Assembly (NCBI GenBank): GCA_965240325.2
Contig: OZ251224.1
Span: forward strand, 1,612,001 to 1,676,000
Direction of reading: 5' to 3'
Source: Rebecca billardiae RCC1528
Taxonomy: Eukaryota > Haptophyta
DNA length: 64,000 nucleotides
Below, piece after piece: positions 42,388-53,085 of the stretch (the stretch's first letter is position 1; every line of letters starts with the position of its first letter). The translations under genes and the position numbers were made by a program. The notes under the pieces are model-generated. The model searched no databases and was not told the DNA's origin. It saw only the letters and a list, made by a program, of their open reading frames with translations.

Positions 42388-42507
42388 GGCAACGGGTAGG
42401 CCCGCGCGCGGACGACCGGGCGAGCCGCAAGCCAGGCCTGACCGTGAGTGATCTTGACGGCCTGGCGCCCAAGCGGTAGGTAGCTCTTTTACTCTTTTCG
42501 GTATTGT
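42388..42507. promoter_or_regulatory. Shared promoter region of EXECUTER-like and glycosyltransferase-like genes
   Basis: 120 bp between divergent ATGs; the right half carries TTTTACTCTTTTCGGTATTG, the only AT-rich element. Confidence 0.45.
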
Positions 42508-43494
42508 ATGTGTTTCGTCCACCGACGAGCTCGAACCAGATTGACGGAACGCTCCGAACGCAACGACGTCCCGGCGGCGAACGCGGCCATATTCTCCGCC
42601 CGAGTCGCGCGCCGACCGCGTCGGCGGCCGATCGGCCGTCGCTGCGTGTTGGTGTCCGCCGTCACCATCGCGCTTGCCGTGCTCCTCTTGATCGCGCTGA
42701 CCGCGCGGCCGCTCCTAGGCGGGCTCACGCGAGAGCCGGGCATGGCCGAGCTCACGCTGGTGGCCGTCACGTTCTTCCGCGACACCAGTGAGCCCCGCTT
42801 CCGGCTGACGGCGCGCACGTGCCACGACGCGGCGTCCCGTGGCGTGCAAATGGTCGTGATCGACGCCTCCGATCCCGCCATCACAGACGAGCTCCGCACC
42901 ACCGGCGTCCACGTCGTGCGACAGCAGGCAGCGGGCAAGAAGGGCGTGGCCCTGCGCGAAGGGATCGCCGAGGCTGCGCGTATGGCAGGCAGCTCGGGGA
43001 TTATCGGCTTCTTCGAGCCCGAGAAGTTGGGGATGGTGGGGTTCATGCTGGACGCCGCCGCATACCTCCGTCAGGAGCGCCTCGACGTCGTCGTGCCACG
43101 GCGCGAGCCCGAGCTCTTTGGTCTCAAATACCCGGCTGAGCAGTTCCATCAGGAGTCGTTCACCAACCTGTACCTCGACGCGCTGGCAGCGCCGCATGGC
43201 TTCCCGCGCGGGCTAGACTGGACGTTCGGGCCAGTGCTCTTCGATGCGAGACTCGCGCACCACTGGCTCGAGTTTGATGGCCCGCTGTGGGACGCGCAGG
43301 TCATCCCCTACGTCCGCGCAGTTGTGCGGCATGGCGCACGCATCGGCAGTTTTGAGGTGCCGTACGCGCACCCAAAGCAGATGAAGCAGGAGGAAGAGGG
43401 CAAGCATCAGTGGGCGCAGAAGCGGTACGAGCAACTGCATCTTTGGGTCACCATCCTCCCTGGCGAGTTCGGCAGCAGCGCCGCCTCAAGCTGA
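42508..43494 (+). CDS. Type II membrane protein, putative GT-A glycosyltransferase-like
   Basis: Single exon, 328 aa from ATG 42508. An Arg-rich cytoplasmic tail precedes one membrane segment (VLVSAVTIALAVLLLIALTA). The globular domain starts with a beta-strand pattern like nucleotide-sugar transferases (AELTLVAVTFFRDTSEPRFR, GVQMVVIDASDP, VHVVRQQAAGKKGVALREGI) and continues with SSGIIGFFEPEKLGMVGFML, LDVVVPRREPELFGLKYPAE and IPYVRAVVRHGARIGSFEVP. No DXD motif is visible; FFEPEK sits where it would be expected. Likely Golgi or ER lumen. The family call is by fold pattern only; an uncharacterised conserved protein is the safe name. Confidence 0.75.
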   Translation: MCFVHRRARTRLTERSERNDVPAANAAIFSARVARRPRRRPIGRRCVLVSAVTIALAVLLLIALTARPLLGGLTREPGMAELTLVAVTFFRDTSEPRFRLTARTCHDAASRGVQMVVIDASDPAITDELRTTGVHVVRQQAAGKKGVALREGIAEAARMAGSSGIIGFFEPEKLGMVGFMLDAAAYLRQERLDVVVPRREPELFGLKYPAEQFHQESFTNLYLDALAAPHGFPRGLDWTFGPVLFDARLAHHWLEFDGPLWDAQVIPYVRAVVRHGARIGSFEVPYAHPKQMKQEEEGKHQWAQKRYEQLHLWVTILPGEFGSSAASS

Positions 43495-43725
43495 CCAACC
43501 GGCGGCCTGGCCGATTCGGGCGATCTAGCGGGCCGCGAGTCATCGGCCGATTGTTGACCGTTGATTCTGACTCATCGTGAATCTTCACAGGCTGCTACAT
43601 GCAGTGAGGCTGCGCTGCCAGTGCTGCCTCGCAGTCTGAGTAGCGGCTAGCTTGATGTATGATGTATATATATATACTTATTCGATCTATGATTGGCAAA
43701 ATTCGACAATGCAGATGCTACAGGT

Positions 43726-44140
43726 CAGGTAGGGCGGCGCAGGTCTCGTAGTCGTACTCTCGTCCTGACTGATTCGTCGTCGGCAGTGCCCGATCGTCCT
43801 GCTCGAAGTCGGCGTTGGTGGCAGAGCATAGCCTGACGAACCGCGATATCGAATGGCTTGAGCGCGGCCTTTAGCTGCTGGAGCGCGATCCACCTGCGCT
43901 GCGCGGCTCGCATGGACCTGCTGTGCCCCGAGCGAGGGCGAGGGTGCAGGTCCGGATGTCAGACGGCCGTCTCAGCCGCTGGGCCCTGGCCGGGCTGGCG
44001 GGTGAATGTGATCCGGCGGTGATGTAGCCTTCCCCGTGTGCCCTGCGCGGCCGCGTGCGCGCTTGCCGCTCTGCTCAGCTGGCTTGCTGGCGGCGGCTGG
44101 CGCTGCTGCGGCGTGCAGGGTACGCTTTGCCCCCGACGGC
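43726..44140 (-). repeat. Dispersed repeat, copy B (with 1987-2360)
   Basis: Inverted relative to copy A and slightly longer through small insertions. It lacks the upstream 600 bp of the basic ORF, so it is a 5'-truncated copy, the pattern left by many non-LTR retroelements. It ends near a GTAGTAGTAGTAGTAGTAG run (44204-44222). Confidence 0.75.
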
Positions 44141-44661
44141 GACTGCTAGACTCTGCCGTGCTTCACTGTTGCTGCGTAGTGCGTGGCGCTGCGTTGCCAT
44201 CGTCAGTAGTAGTAGTAGTAGTAGGCTGCTAGGGCTACGTTAACGTAGTCGTCAGTTCACCGCAGTTAAATGTCAGTTAATAAAATAATGTACTAGCGCT
44301 TTAAGTTTATTAAGCCGCAGTCAATAATATACGACGGCGCGCCGTTTTTGTAGTAGCTCATGATAGGCGTCATTAGTCCGCCACTCCCGCCACTCATTCG
44401 CGCACCCGAGGCTTCGTTCACGTGCGGAAAATATGCCCGCCACGAAGCACGGTCAGCGGGCCGCGCGGCAGTTCCTGAATCCTGGGCCTGGCTGAGCACA
44501 GACGGCAGCACGGTCTGCAGTGGCAACCTTCGGTGATGACACTGACATCATCAGCGGACGCCGTTTAGCACGTGCCATGCCGTGGTGCAGCCCACGTGCA
44601 CGGCTGGACCCTTGACCAACCCTTTGGAAGCAGACTGGCCGACTGGGCCGCAGCCAATTGC

Positions 44662-45189
44662 TCAGCCGCTGGCACCAACGTCGGTTGCCGTCGTGATGGT
44701 GGTACCTCCCTTCGCCGCGGCAGCACTGACCTTCGCTGACCACCCGGGCTCTCGCCGAGCAGCAAAGTCATCCGAGATCCCGAGCTTCATGTTCTCGCGC
44801 TGCTCAGCCGCGATCGCCTGCGAGGACTTCACTCGCTCCATGTGCGCATTCTTATCCTCGTTCTCCTTGCGCTCGCGCTCGCGCACCAAGTTGCGGGTGG
44901 CGTCGATTGCGCGCTCGATGCGCGGGATGTCGAGCGGGTCGCGCATCACGATGGTCTCACCATCCTCCTCGAAGCCCGCGGCGAGCAGGAGATGCTTGCC
45001 GCCACGCAGAGTCCACAGCTGATCCCGCACCTTCTGGTTGGTCGTGCGCAGCGAGCGGAACTTTGGCTCGTCGGGCGACGAGACGATGTTGGTGAGGACC
45101 TTGAGGGCGAGGTTGCACCCAACGGCGAGAGGGTCCGTCCGGTTGTCGTCAAGAAGCGCGACGGCCACGTTGAGCTGCTTGTCAGCCAT
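44662..45189 (-). CDS. PUB (PUG) domain protein
   Basis: Single exon, 175 aa, ATG 45189. The PUB domain fills the N-terminal 100 residues: CNLALKVLTNIVSSPDEPKF, RSLRTTNQKVRDQLWTLRGG and KHLLLAAGFEEDGETIVMRD. A charged helix (ERAIDATRNLVRERERKENE) and an Ala/Gly/Thr tail follow. PUB domains bind the C-terminal tail of p97/CDC48, as in PNGase and some UBX proteins, so a p97 adaptor in protein quality control is likely. No UBA, UBX or transglutaminase domain is present. Divergent from the GPH transporter, 182 bp between starts. Confidence 0.85.
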   Translation of the reverse strand: MADKQLNVAVALLDDNRTDPLAVGCNLALKVLTNIVSSPDEPKFRSLRTTNQKVRDQLWTLRGGKHLLLAAGFEEDGETIVMRDPLDIPRIERAIDATRNLVRERERKENEDKNAHMERVKSSQAIAAEQRENMKLGISDDFAARREPGWSAKVSAAAAKGGTTITTATDVGASG

Positions 45190-45371
45190 TTGCGCCAGCG
45201 ACGGCGGTCAGCTGTGCCTCTTCGCGCGCAGGTTCCCGCACGAGATTCCGCGCACAACGGCGGCGCCCTTGTCTTTGACCTGACGAACGGTCCGCCCCGC
45301 CCCAAATGCCATCCGGTTACCGGTGATGTCATATATATATATATATATATGTCTGCTTGAGTGCTCGCCGC
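45190..45371. promoter_or_regulatory. Shared promoter region of PUB and GPH transporter genes
   Basis: 182 bp between divergent ATGs, with an (AT)10 run at 45331-45350 close to the transporter start. Confidence 0.45.
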
Positions 45372-48300
45372 ATGAAAACTCTCACGCGCGGCAAACTCGC
45401 TGACCCGGCTACTGACGAGAAGATGGCGTCGTCCGCCGGAGCGCCCGCGGCCACCCCCCCCTCGCAGGGTCGGAAGGCACCCAAGATGGGCGGCGGCACC
45501 GCCGAGGTGGAGATTGCGGCGCTCGACGAGTCGGACGGGATGGAACGGAACACGTCGGTCAGCACCGCTGGCGAGGGCGCGCGCGCGCGTGCGCTCCGCC
45601 TGCCCAAGTTTGGGCGCGACATGCTGGACTTTTTTGAGCACCTGCGCCGCGGCACGTTTGTGTACGTGCACCGCGACGGCTCGGTCTCGCTCGGGCTCAA
45701 GCTGCTGTACGCGGCGCCCTCGCTGAGCACGCTGAGCCTCGTCGTGCTGAACAACGTGCACGTGCCGATCTTCTACGAGAAGCTTGGCGCGAAGCTGTCG
45801 TTCATCGCCTTCTTCACCGCCGTCGCGCGCTCGCTCGACGTCATCACCGACCCGGCGATGGCGTACCTGACCGACTCGTACAAGCCGGACCATCGGCTGT
45901 TCAAGGGGCGGCGACGGCCGTTCATCGCCTTCGGCTGCGTCGTCTACGCGGCGACCTTCTTTGCGCTCCTCGCGCCGCCGGGCGACCTGGGCTTTGGCGT
46001 GAATCTGTGCGCCGCCTGCCGCGCGCGCGTGCTCTCGCTCGGTGGCCGCCGTGCGCGCTCGCGCGTGCGCGCGCGCCCGCCCACGCGAGGCGCGCGCCGA
46101 ACCGCCCACGCGTGCGCGCGCGCTTCGCAGGTGGTTCGGCACGTTCTACATCCTCTTCTTCCTCGCGGCGACGGTGTGCCTCGTCCCTTACGACGCGCTC
46201 GGCCCCGAGCTCGCGGACAACTCGGACACGCGCGCCGAGATCTTCTTCACCGCGGGCATGTTCGACGCGGTCGGCACGCTGATCGCCGCTGCCGGGCCGG
46301 TCGTGATCGCGATGCTCCTCCTGGCCAACCCGGCCGCGTGCGGCTGCGCCGTCCAGTGCGTGAGCGCCGCCCCCAGCTCCGGGTGCGTCGAGCGGTGCCA
46401 GGCCGACTGCTCCACGTCTGCCGACCGCCGCGCGATGATGATGCTCGGTGGCGGCTTTGCGCTCTGGGCGCTCGGCTCCAACTTTGCGCTGGTCGCCGGC
46501 ATCACGGAGCGCCCCGCCTCGGCGAGCGCCTCGCGCCCGCCCTTCGTGCCCGCGCTGATGAGCACCGTGCGCAACAAGCCGTTCCGCATGCTGCTGCCCG
46601 CGTGGGCGTGCGACAGCGTGAACAACGGGCTGATCGCCGCCCTGCTGCCGTGGTACGTGGCGCACGTGGTGGCGCCGGAGGGCTCGTGCCCCGCCGGCGA
46701 GGAGCCGGGCTCGTTCTGGTGCAGCACGAGCACGGTGCTCGCGAGCGCGCTGCTCGCCGCGCTGATCGCCGCCGCGTGCTCCGCGCCCGTGTGGCTGATG
46801 CTGAGCAAGCGGCTGGGCAAGCACCGTGTGTGGCTCAGCTTCAACCTGCTCAACGCGGTGACCAACCTCGGCTTCATCGCGTGCGGCCGCGGCGCCACGC
46901 GCGCCACCGTCTTCGTCGCCGCGCTGAACGGGATGCCCCTCGGCGCCAAGTTCCTGAGCGAGGCTGTGCTCGCCGACATTGTCGACTACGACGAGTTCCT
47001 CAGCGGCCGCCGCTCCGAGGGCAACTACACGGTCTTCAAGTCGCTGCTGCCCAAGTTCATCGGCATCCCAACGTCGGCGATCCCGCTCACCGTGATGAAC
47101 GCGCTCGGCTTCGTGCCCTCCGTCGGCGGCCTCGCGCAGCCGCAGCCCGACGCGGTGGTGGCCTTCCTGCGCATCACCTTTGTCGTGGTGCCCGTCTTCT
47201 TTGCGCTCACCTCGTTTGCCATCAAGCTGCGCTACCCGCTCTCGGACGAGGACACGATCCGGCAGATCTCGGCGGGCATCGGCGCGCACCTGCACGGCCA
47301 GGGGTTCATCGACCCGATCTCGAAGAAGCTCGTCGAGCACTGGCAGCCGCAGGGGCGCGACGAGTGGCAGGTCTGGCTGCTCGAGTCCTTCCCGACCGTG
47401 GGCGCGATGCAGACGCTGCTCTCGCCCAACGGCGCGTTTCCGCTCAAGCGCGCGATGGCCAAGCACCTGCGCACGAGCACGATCGGGCTGATGATCGCGC
47501 TCGCCACCGCGATCGCGACGATGCCGCTGCTCGAGCAGCCGCAGGCCTCCGTCGTGCCCGTGCTCGCGACGATCGCGGTGGGCGTGGGCGTCGCAAGCGT
47601 CGTCTTCTTCCTGCTCCGCCTCAACGCTGCGCGCGCGCTCGTGCGGTACGGCTACGACCCGGAGCTGGTGCAAGTCATGCTGGCGAAGCGCACGGGCCAC
47701 TCGATGGACGAGTACAACGCGCGGTTCCGCCGCTCCGCGCACACCCGGGACCCGGCCATCGCGACGGAGGACGGCAACCGCGAGAGCATCGCGCTGCTGC
47801 GCGACGAGCTGCACGTCGTCTCGGTCAAGCTGGCGGCGCTCGCGACCGATTATGAGGGCCGGCTCGCACGGCTCGAGTCACACGTGCTCAACCGCGAGGC
47901 GCACCGCGGCCTCCCGAGCGCGCTCGGCACGCCCTCCGTGTTCGCCGACATCTCGCAGCTGAGCAAGCGCCCGAGCGCCACGGACCTGATCAGGCGCGGG
48001 AGCGGAGCGCACGAGGAGGCCGCGGCGCTCCTCGGGGCGCCCGCTGCTGCAGACGACGCGGCCGCCCTCGGCGCACTGCGCGCCAAGGGCGGCGGCGGCG
48101 CGAGCTTTGGCGCCTCGCGCGACAACCTCATCACGCCCGCGCCTCTCGGCCCCGAGCCCGCGGGCGGCCGCCCGCCGCATAGCGATGGCGTCCTGCAGAA
48201 CCAGGCGCGGCCATGGTGGGAGCACGAGGTCCATGGTGGGCCCACCTCCGACCCGGAGTCTCGGGCGCGGCGCGAGCGCAACTCCGACGGGGAGTCTCGT

Positions 48301-48516
48301 GTGCGGCGCCCGCGCAGCGGCGCCCACCCCGGGCGCCTTGCAAAGCGGTCGTGGACCTCAGTGCTCACGCTGAGCTTGCCGTCTGCAGAGCCGGACGCGG
48401 ACCAGGCTGTCCCTCCGGCACCCGCGCTTGCAGCAGTCCCGTCGGGGGCGCCGATGCTCTCGTGCGAGACGGCCAAGGACCAGATCAGTCGCGGCAGCGA
48501 CACGATGCGCGTCTGA
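45372..48516 (+). CDS. MFS/GPH-type cation symporter with long cytoplasmic C-terminus
   Basis: Two exons, 45372-46006 and 46131-48516; intron 46007-46130 (GTGCGC...CGCAG, phase 2) restores NLWFGTFYILFFLAATVCL. 1006 aa from the first ATG (45423 possible). The MFS_2 pattern includes LKLLYAAPSLSTLSLVVLNN, ARSLDVITDPAMAYLTDSYK, the loop motif FKGRRRPFIAFG, LVPYDALGPELADNSDTRAE, and the second-half motif SEAVLADIVDYDEFLSGRRS. A Cys-rich loop (CGCAVQC, CVERCQADC) sits in the first half. After the ~12 TMs comes a coiled coil (LRDELHVVSVKLAALATDYE) and ~200 disordered residues with a WWEHEVHGGPTSDPESRARR repeat-like patch. GPH relatives carry sugars or, in MFSD2, lysolipids with Na+ or H+; substrate unknown. 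Confidence 0.88.
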
Positions 48517-49874
48517 GGCCGCTCGCTGCGCCTAGCTACTACGTGCAATCGTGCATGCTAGCTCGTCGGATGATACTTTTGAGTGTGGACTGCTGCGATA
48601 GGAGGCTCCGGATTCGGTTGATACGCGGCCCAGCATATACCTGCTAAGACTGCGGCCTGACTGACTTGACATCGGACTTCTCGGTTCTCCGGCCTGCGGC
48701 GCCGTGACTCTCTACTAGTGAGTAAAGTCTCTAGTCTCTGATGCAGCTACACTGATATATAATGATGCGCGCGCTGCTATACGTGAAAGTCACCGGGCGT
48801 CATGACTCTCTGTCCGGCGCCAATTCCTTTGAGGCCTCTGACAATGCTGACGAGACTGTATACGTCTCTCGTCAGAGGGACTAGTCATCAGCAGAGTGAG
48901 TGACTCCGAGACGAGCACTACGATCCATCTCTAGTAGTCGTCGCGACGATACTCGCCGGTAGTCAGTAGTCACCCCGCGCCGGAACTGATGAGGCTGCTG
49001 CCGCCTGCTGCGCAGTCCCTCATAATCATATCGCCCCGCGTGCGTCCCTTCTTTCTTTGACGATCAAACCGAGGGGCGTTCCCCGCATTGGTCATACGCC
49101 AAATTGAACCATCATCGTCTTCCTATTGAAACGGGCTTCCTCCATTTGAAGCGGGTACATTTGAATACGGAAAAAAAGGCAAAGAACCCGCAGCGGGGGC
49201 CTTTGCTTTTCAGGAGCGTGTGGCGGAACCCGGGAACGCCCTTGAAAGCAAGATGATGATGAGGATCTTTTTGACATCAATCAACGTAGTGCTAAGGGCC
49301 CGCGGTGTAGGGCGGAGCGCGCATCGTCGCCGGTGTAGCTACGACCGTCGATGGGTGGTACCGCATCAATGGCGGTAGTGGATCAGTCCTCGTCCATCAT
49401 TGATCAACTGCGCTTAAAACTACCACGGCCGCAATAGGCGTCGCGACCGGGGCGGGCCGGCAGGCTGACGAGTGACGCTCACGCAGCCGCTGCCAATGGA
49501 TATTGGATGTGCACGCGGCGGTCGCGGTTGCCGAAACGTAGTACGTGCTCAGCGGTCGTAGTCACTAGTCAGGACGGAACCCGCCCCACTCACACTGTCA
49601 GACCTGCTGACCTGCTTAATACACTTGCGCATGCTATCTTGGTGCATGCGTCCATCTTTGTGCGATGACGATGACAATGAAGATCAGCAGCGACGATGAT
49701 CTCGAATCATCCATATAATTATGGCGCACGGCCCCCCCGAAAGGTCTGAGCGTGAGCGAAAGCCGGGGGGGGGGGGCGGCGCACGTGCTCCGCAAGATCA
49801 CAAATATAAGAGGATGCGCGCAGGATTTTAATAGTATTATAACGATCTCGTCATTATTTAGACGCGTGATGAAA
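48517..49874. other. Intergenic region with dispersed repeats
   Basis: No gene seen. At 49040-49320 a segment (CCCTTCTTTCTTTGACGATC ... GATCTTTTTGA ... GGGCCCGCGG) loosely resembles 40590-40680. At 49718-49829 lies the poly-C/poly-G hairpin repeat. Confidence 0.5.
49718..49829. repeat. Dispersed poly-C/poly-G hairpin repeat, copy B
   Basis: Same orientation as 37034-37140; C7 and G12 runs instead of C9 and G9, and a few tail differences (GATCACAAATATAAG against AATCAAAAAG). Confidence 0.88.
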
Positions 49875-51242
49875 TCACCACGCACTGTTCCGCGCAGTGG
49901 CCCGGTCTGACAGGTGCGAAACCTCACCAAGCCGGCCTTGCAGAACCCACCATCCGGTGCCCTCGTCCTCCGCGCGGCGGACGAAGTGGCTCAGACTGGC
50001 GTATCCCACGTATCCCGAAGCGCCGAACGCTTCGACCAACCCCAGGCACGACGCGCCATGCCCGACGAAGAGCAGGTTCCCAGTGAGTCGCGTGAGCACG
50101 GACTGCGCTGTGTCGCAAGCGCGCGCAGCCGCCTGCCCGTCCGAGCGCTCGACGCCGAGGTCGGCCTGCCTCATGACGGGCGCGTAGCCGGAGTCGATGC
50201 GTGGGAAGCGCGCAGCGAGCTCGGCGACGGAGAGCAGCGCGTGGTCGCGGCTGCCCACCTCCGCGATGCCAGGCTCGATCGCGATGGGCACACTGAGCCG
50301 CGTGGCGACCGCGTCGGCTGTCTCGACGCAGCGAATGTGCGGCGACGAGACAATGCGCGAAAGTCGCACGCCCGACGCGGCGATGGCGGCCGCGAGCTCG
50401 TCGGCGGCAGCGCGGCCGGACGGCGAGAGGTGCGGGTCATGGCGCCGCCCATGGCCCGCCTCCTTGAGCCAGTGAGGGTTGGCGTCAGGGCCGTTGTCGA
50501 TGCGCGCGCCGTGGCGCGTGACGAGCACGTGCCGATCGAAGGGCGCGGCGGCGCTCTCGACGGGCAGCGCCGGCGGCGGCGGTGGCGCACGGCCACCACG
50601 CCTGCTGTGGAAGGACCAAAACTTGGTCGTCTGGTCGCCCGGGATCGGCAGTGTCATGAGCTCGTAGTCCACGGCCTGCAGGTCCCCGTCTGAGAGCCGC
50701 GTGCCCAGCCCAAGGTGTTCGGCCAGCGCACGCAGCACGCGCACGGCGCCCGCGCCCTCGCCGGCTACGATATCCTCGAAGTGGATGACGTGCGTGGCCG
50801 CCGCCATCCACCCCGGATCCTCTGCGAAGCTCTGCCGCACGCTCACGATCACGTGAGTGAAGAGCGGGCGCACTTCGGCAAATTGCGCTGCGCTGAGGTG
50901 TGGCGTGTACTCGTGCGTCTTCACGAGCACGTGCGCTGCAGAGGCCGAGCGTAGGCGCAGCTTTTCCGCAGAGAGCGCGCGGATCCAGTATGAGTCGCAC
51001 GCCTCCTGCGCTCGGCGGTAGAGCAGCCGCACCGCGTTGAAGACCCACGTGGACGCCGTGCGCCCCATGTCCACGCTCGCCGTGCAGACGAGGCTCGGGC
51101 GTGCCGGGAAGCGCATGCGCGCCTGGTCGGGTGGTGCGGCGCGGGAGCGCATGCCCTCGATGGGGTCAAGATGACGACGCTCGCACTCCGCGTTGGCGCA
51201 GGCAAGCCCATCGTCACAGTCGAGCGGGTCGTCCGCCGCCAT
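49875..51242 (-). CDS. Sulfotransferase-like and histidine phosphatase fusion protein
   Basis: Single exon, 455 aa from ATG 51242 (an in-frame stop precedes the GTG that opens the frame). Residues ~40-210 resemble PAPS-dependent sulfotransferases: a PSB-like loop SVDMGRTASTWVFNAVRLLY, AAHVLVKTHEYTPHLSAAQF, and a 3'-PB-like strand FTHVIVSVRQSFAEDPGWMA. HFEDIVAG also parallels the YEDL segment. Residues ~235-450 are a histidine phosphatase (phosphoglycerate mutase) domain: the RHG motif HVLVTRHGARIDNG (~242), the second Arg in RIVSSPHIRCVETADAVA, a catalytic acid candidate in IEPGIAEVGS, and the second His in LLFVGHGASCLGLVEAFG. No signal peptide. An enzyme acting on a sulfated and phosphorylated small molecule is conceivable; substrate unknown. 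Confidence 0.85.
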   Translation of the reverse strand: MAADDPLDCDDGLACANAECERRHLDPIEGMRSRAAPPDQARMRFPARPSLVCTASVDMGRTASTWVFNAVRLLYRRAQEACDSYWIRALSAEKLRLRSASAAHVLVKTHEYTPHLSAAQFAEVRPLFTHVIVSVRQSFAEDPGWMAAATHVIHFEDIVAGEGAGAVRVLRALAEHLGLGTRLSDGDLQAVDYELMTLPIPGDQTTKFWSFHSRRGGRAPPPPPALPVESAAAPFDRHVLVTRHGARIDNGPDANPHWLKEAGHGRRHDPHLSPSGRAAADELAAAIAASGVRLSRIVSSPHIRCVETADAVATRLSVPIAIEPGIAEVGSRDHALLSVAELAARFPRIDSGYAPVMRQADLGVERSDGQAAARACDTAQSVLTRLTGNLLFVGHGASCLGLVEAFGASGYVGYASLSHFVRRAEDEGTGWWVLQGRLGEVSHLSDRATARNSAW

Positions 51243-51409
51243 CGTGATTTGCCAAGCGTCGAGTACTCGATCGAGTCCAGCCCATCTGGGCAGTCCAACC
51301 CAGGTCACCCGGTGGGACCCGGCGGCGGGCTCCTAGTATCCCATGGCATGCGCGCTCGTCTGCAGTCTGGTGTACTATGCGCCTACTACTATAGTGCTAA
51401 CGACTCAGC

Positions 51410-52216
51410 CTAGCACTTCGCTCCACCCAGCGCCGCGCGGTAGCGCCTGATGAATCCGGCCGTCGTTTGACCGCTGAGGCGCAGGTGCACCTGCCACGCG
51501 AGCAGCAGCACGAGAACCGTGAACATGCCAGACGTCGGGACAAAGAGTAGCGAGTACTCGCTCACGCCGCGACATGCCCCATCCGGACGCACGTGCGTCG
51601 GCGCGAGCTGGAAGTTGAGCTGCGCGATCGGCAAGCCGATGCACTGGAAGAAAGGGAAGCCGGACATGGCGGCGGAATAGCCGGACCCGGCGGTGGCGAA
51701 GGCCAGAAAGCCGAGGAAGCCGCGCTTGTTCCCGTCACCCACGCAGTTGCCGATGAACGGGCAGTGATGATCGTGCCCGGCAATGCATCGGTCGCACGTG
51801 CGACAGTGATGTACACCGCTGATGCGAGCGGTGCTGCACCGCTTGCAGAACTCCCCGTCCCAGTGTGCGGGTGGCACCCGAGGGTTCCGCGGAGACACGA
51901 TGCAGCTGCGCGCCCAGAGAATGACGGTAGGCCACCAGAGCCCGTTCGCCACGGTCACGTGGGCCCACCACGCCCATGCCGAAGGGACAACACGCGTGTG
52001 GAAGGGCAGGAACACCGTCCACCACAGGCTGTACGCGGATGCGCACAGCGCGGCGATCAGGACCACGCCGCCGCGGTCCATGCCGCGGACTGCCACGCGA
52101 CGGAGAAGCGGGTTGTTCGGGAAGAAGGACAGCACGACGTCGAGCACGAGCGGCAAGGCCACGAGGATGACTGACAGACCGATCCCGCCGATCACGACGA
52201 GAAGTGGTCGCGCCAT
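51410..52216 (-). CDS. DHHC-type protein S-palmitoyltransferase
   Basis: Single exon, 268 aa from ATG 52216. Two N-terminal membrane segments (LLVVIGGIGLSVILVALPLV; VVLIAALCASAYSLWWTVFL) are followed by the cysteine-rich domain: FCKRCSTARISGVHHCRTCD, RCIAGHDHHCPFIGNCVG and NKRGFLGFL, with the catalytic DHHC. Two more hydrophobic segments follow, the last being PTSGMFTVLVLLLAWQVHLR. The protein attaches palmitate to cysteines of partner proteins at the Golgi, ER or plasma membrane. It lies 167 bp 3' of the sulfotransferase fusion's start on the same strand. Its upstream region shares an exact 24-bp motif with the FUN14 gene. Confidence 0.92.
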   Translation of the reverse strand: MARPLLVVIGGIGLSVILVALPLVLDVVLSFFPNNPLLRRVAVRGMDRGGVVLIAALCASAYSLWWTVFLPFHTRVVPSAWAWWAHVTVANGLWWPTVILWARSCIVSPRNPRVPPAHWDGEFCKRCSTARISGVHHCRTCDRCIAGHDHHCPFIGNCVGDGNKRGFLGFLAFATAGSGYSAAMSGFPFFQCIGLPIAQLNFQLAPTHVRPDGACRGVSEYSLLFVPTSGMFTVLVLLLAWQVHLRLSGQTTAGFIRRYRAALGGAKC

Positions 52217-52316
52217 CGTGCAAGGCTCACGGCTTTGATGGCCAGGGGCGCTCCCCGATTCTTTACCAGGGAGTCCGGACCTGCGGAGCCAGCCACCACA
52301 GCCTCCAGCCCCCCGG

Positions 52317-53044
52317 CTTGCAAACCAAGCCCCCCAAAACGGGATGGCGAGCACTGGGCGACGCGAGGGCCCGCCTGCGCAGCGCTCCCAAGGCCGCATG
52401 CGGGCGTGACAGCCGTGCGCGGGCACTTTGTGGGGGCTAGAAGACCCGTAGGCAGCAATCGTGCCGCCTCGCCGACGCCCTCGCCGCCCTCTCCGCGCGC
52501 AGAGACCTGCCGGATGGCAAGCGCAGTTCTGGAGAAGGCCTGTCCGACGAGCGTGATGGGCACGCGTGCGCCCCTGGGACATTCAAAGGTCGGCTTTTTC
52601 GCTTCTGCGAGATGGGCATGGGTGTACTCAATATCACTGCTTCGCCGGCAGCCATGCCGACATCGATCAGACCGCACACACACGCTCGACAGCTGGCAGG
52701 CCAGCAACCGGTTGAAATGGCGGCGCGCGTGATCACAAGGCTGTCGGCGAGGAGACCGCAGTGCGAGCCAAAGGAGGGCGCGCGAGACATGCATCTCGGT
52801 CGTGAGGCGTGCATGAGCCGCGAGCACGGGCACGACGTGCACGGCAAAGCCCGTCATGCGCCTCGACGCGCACGCGCCGCGGCGGACGACCGAGCAGGGC
52901 GCGCGCAGGCTGGCGGCTGGCGGCGGCTGTCCGGGAGTGCCCGCGCACGCGCAACGCGTATTCAAAGAGCTCCCGGAAGGCATCGACTCCTAAGGGACGG
53001 TGCCTTTCGCCGCGCGAGGGGTTTTGGGGGGCTTGGTTTGCAAG
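52317..53044. repeat. Inverted pair of an exact 24-bp motif upstream of two divergent genes
   Basis: CTTGCAAACCAAGCCCCCCA (+AAAC) at 52317-52340 is exactly inverted at 53021-53044. Read in the direction of each gene (DHHC leftward, FUN14 rightward) the motif is in the same orientation, 101 and 42 bp before the start codons. The interval between has no supportable gene. Confidence 0.7.
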
Positions 53045-53085
53045 CCCCCGGTCCAGCAAGGGCGACAAACCGAAAGTTTGGCAGG

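Noticed and set aside
52235-52983. Frames between the DHHC and FUN14 genes
   Set aside because: Low-complexity, no motifs on either strand; the interval is better read as UTR and promoter sequence.
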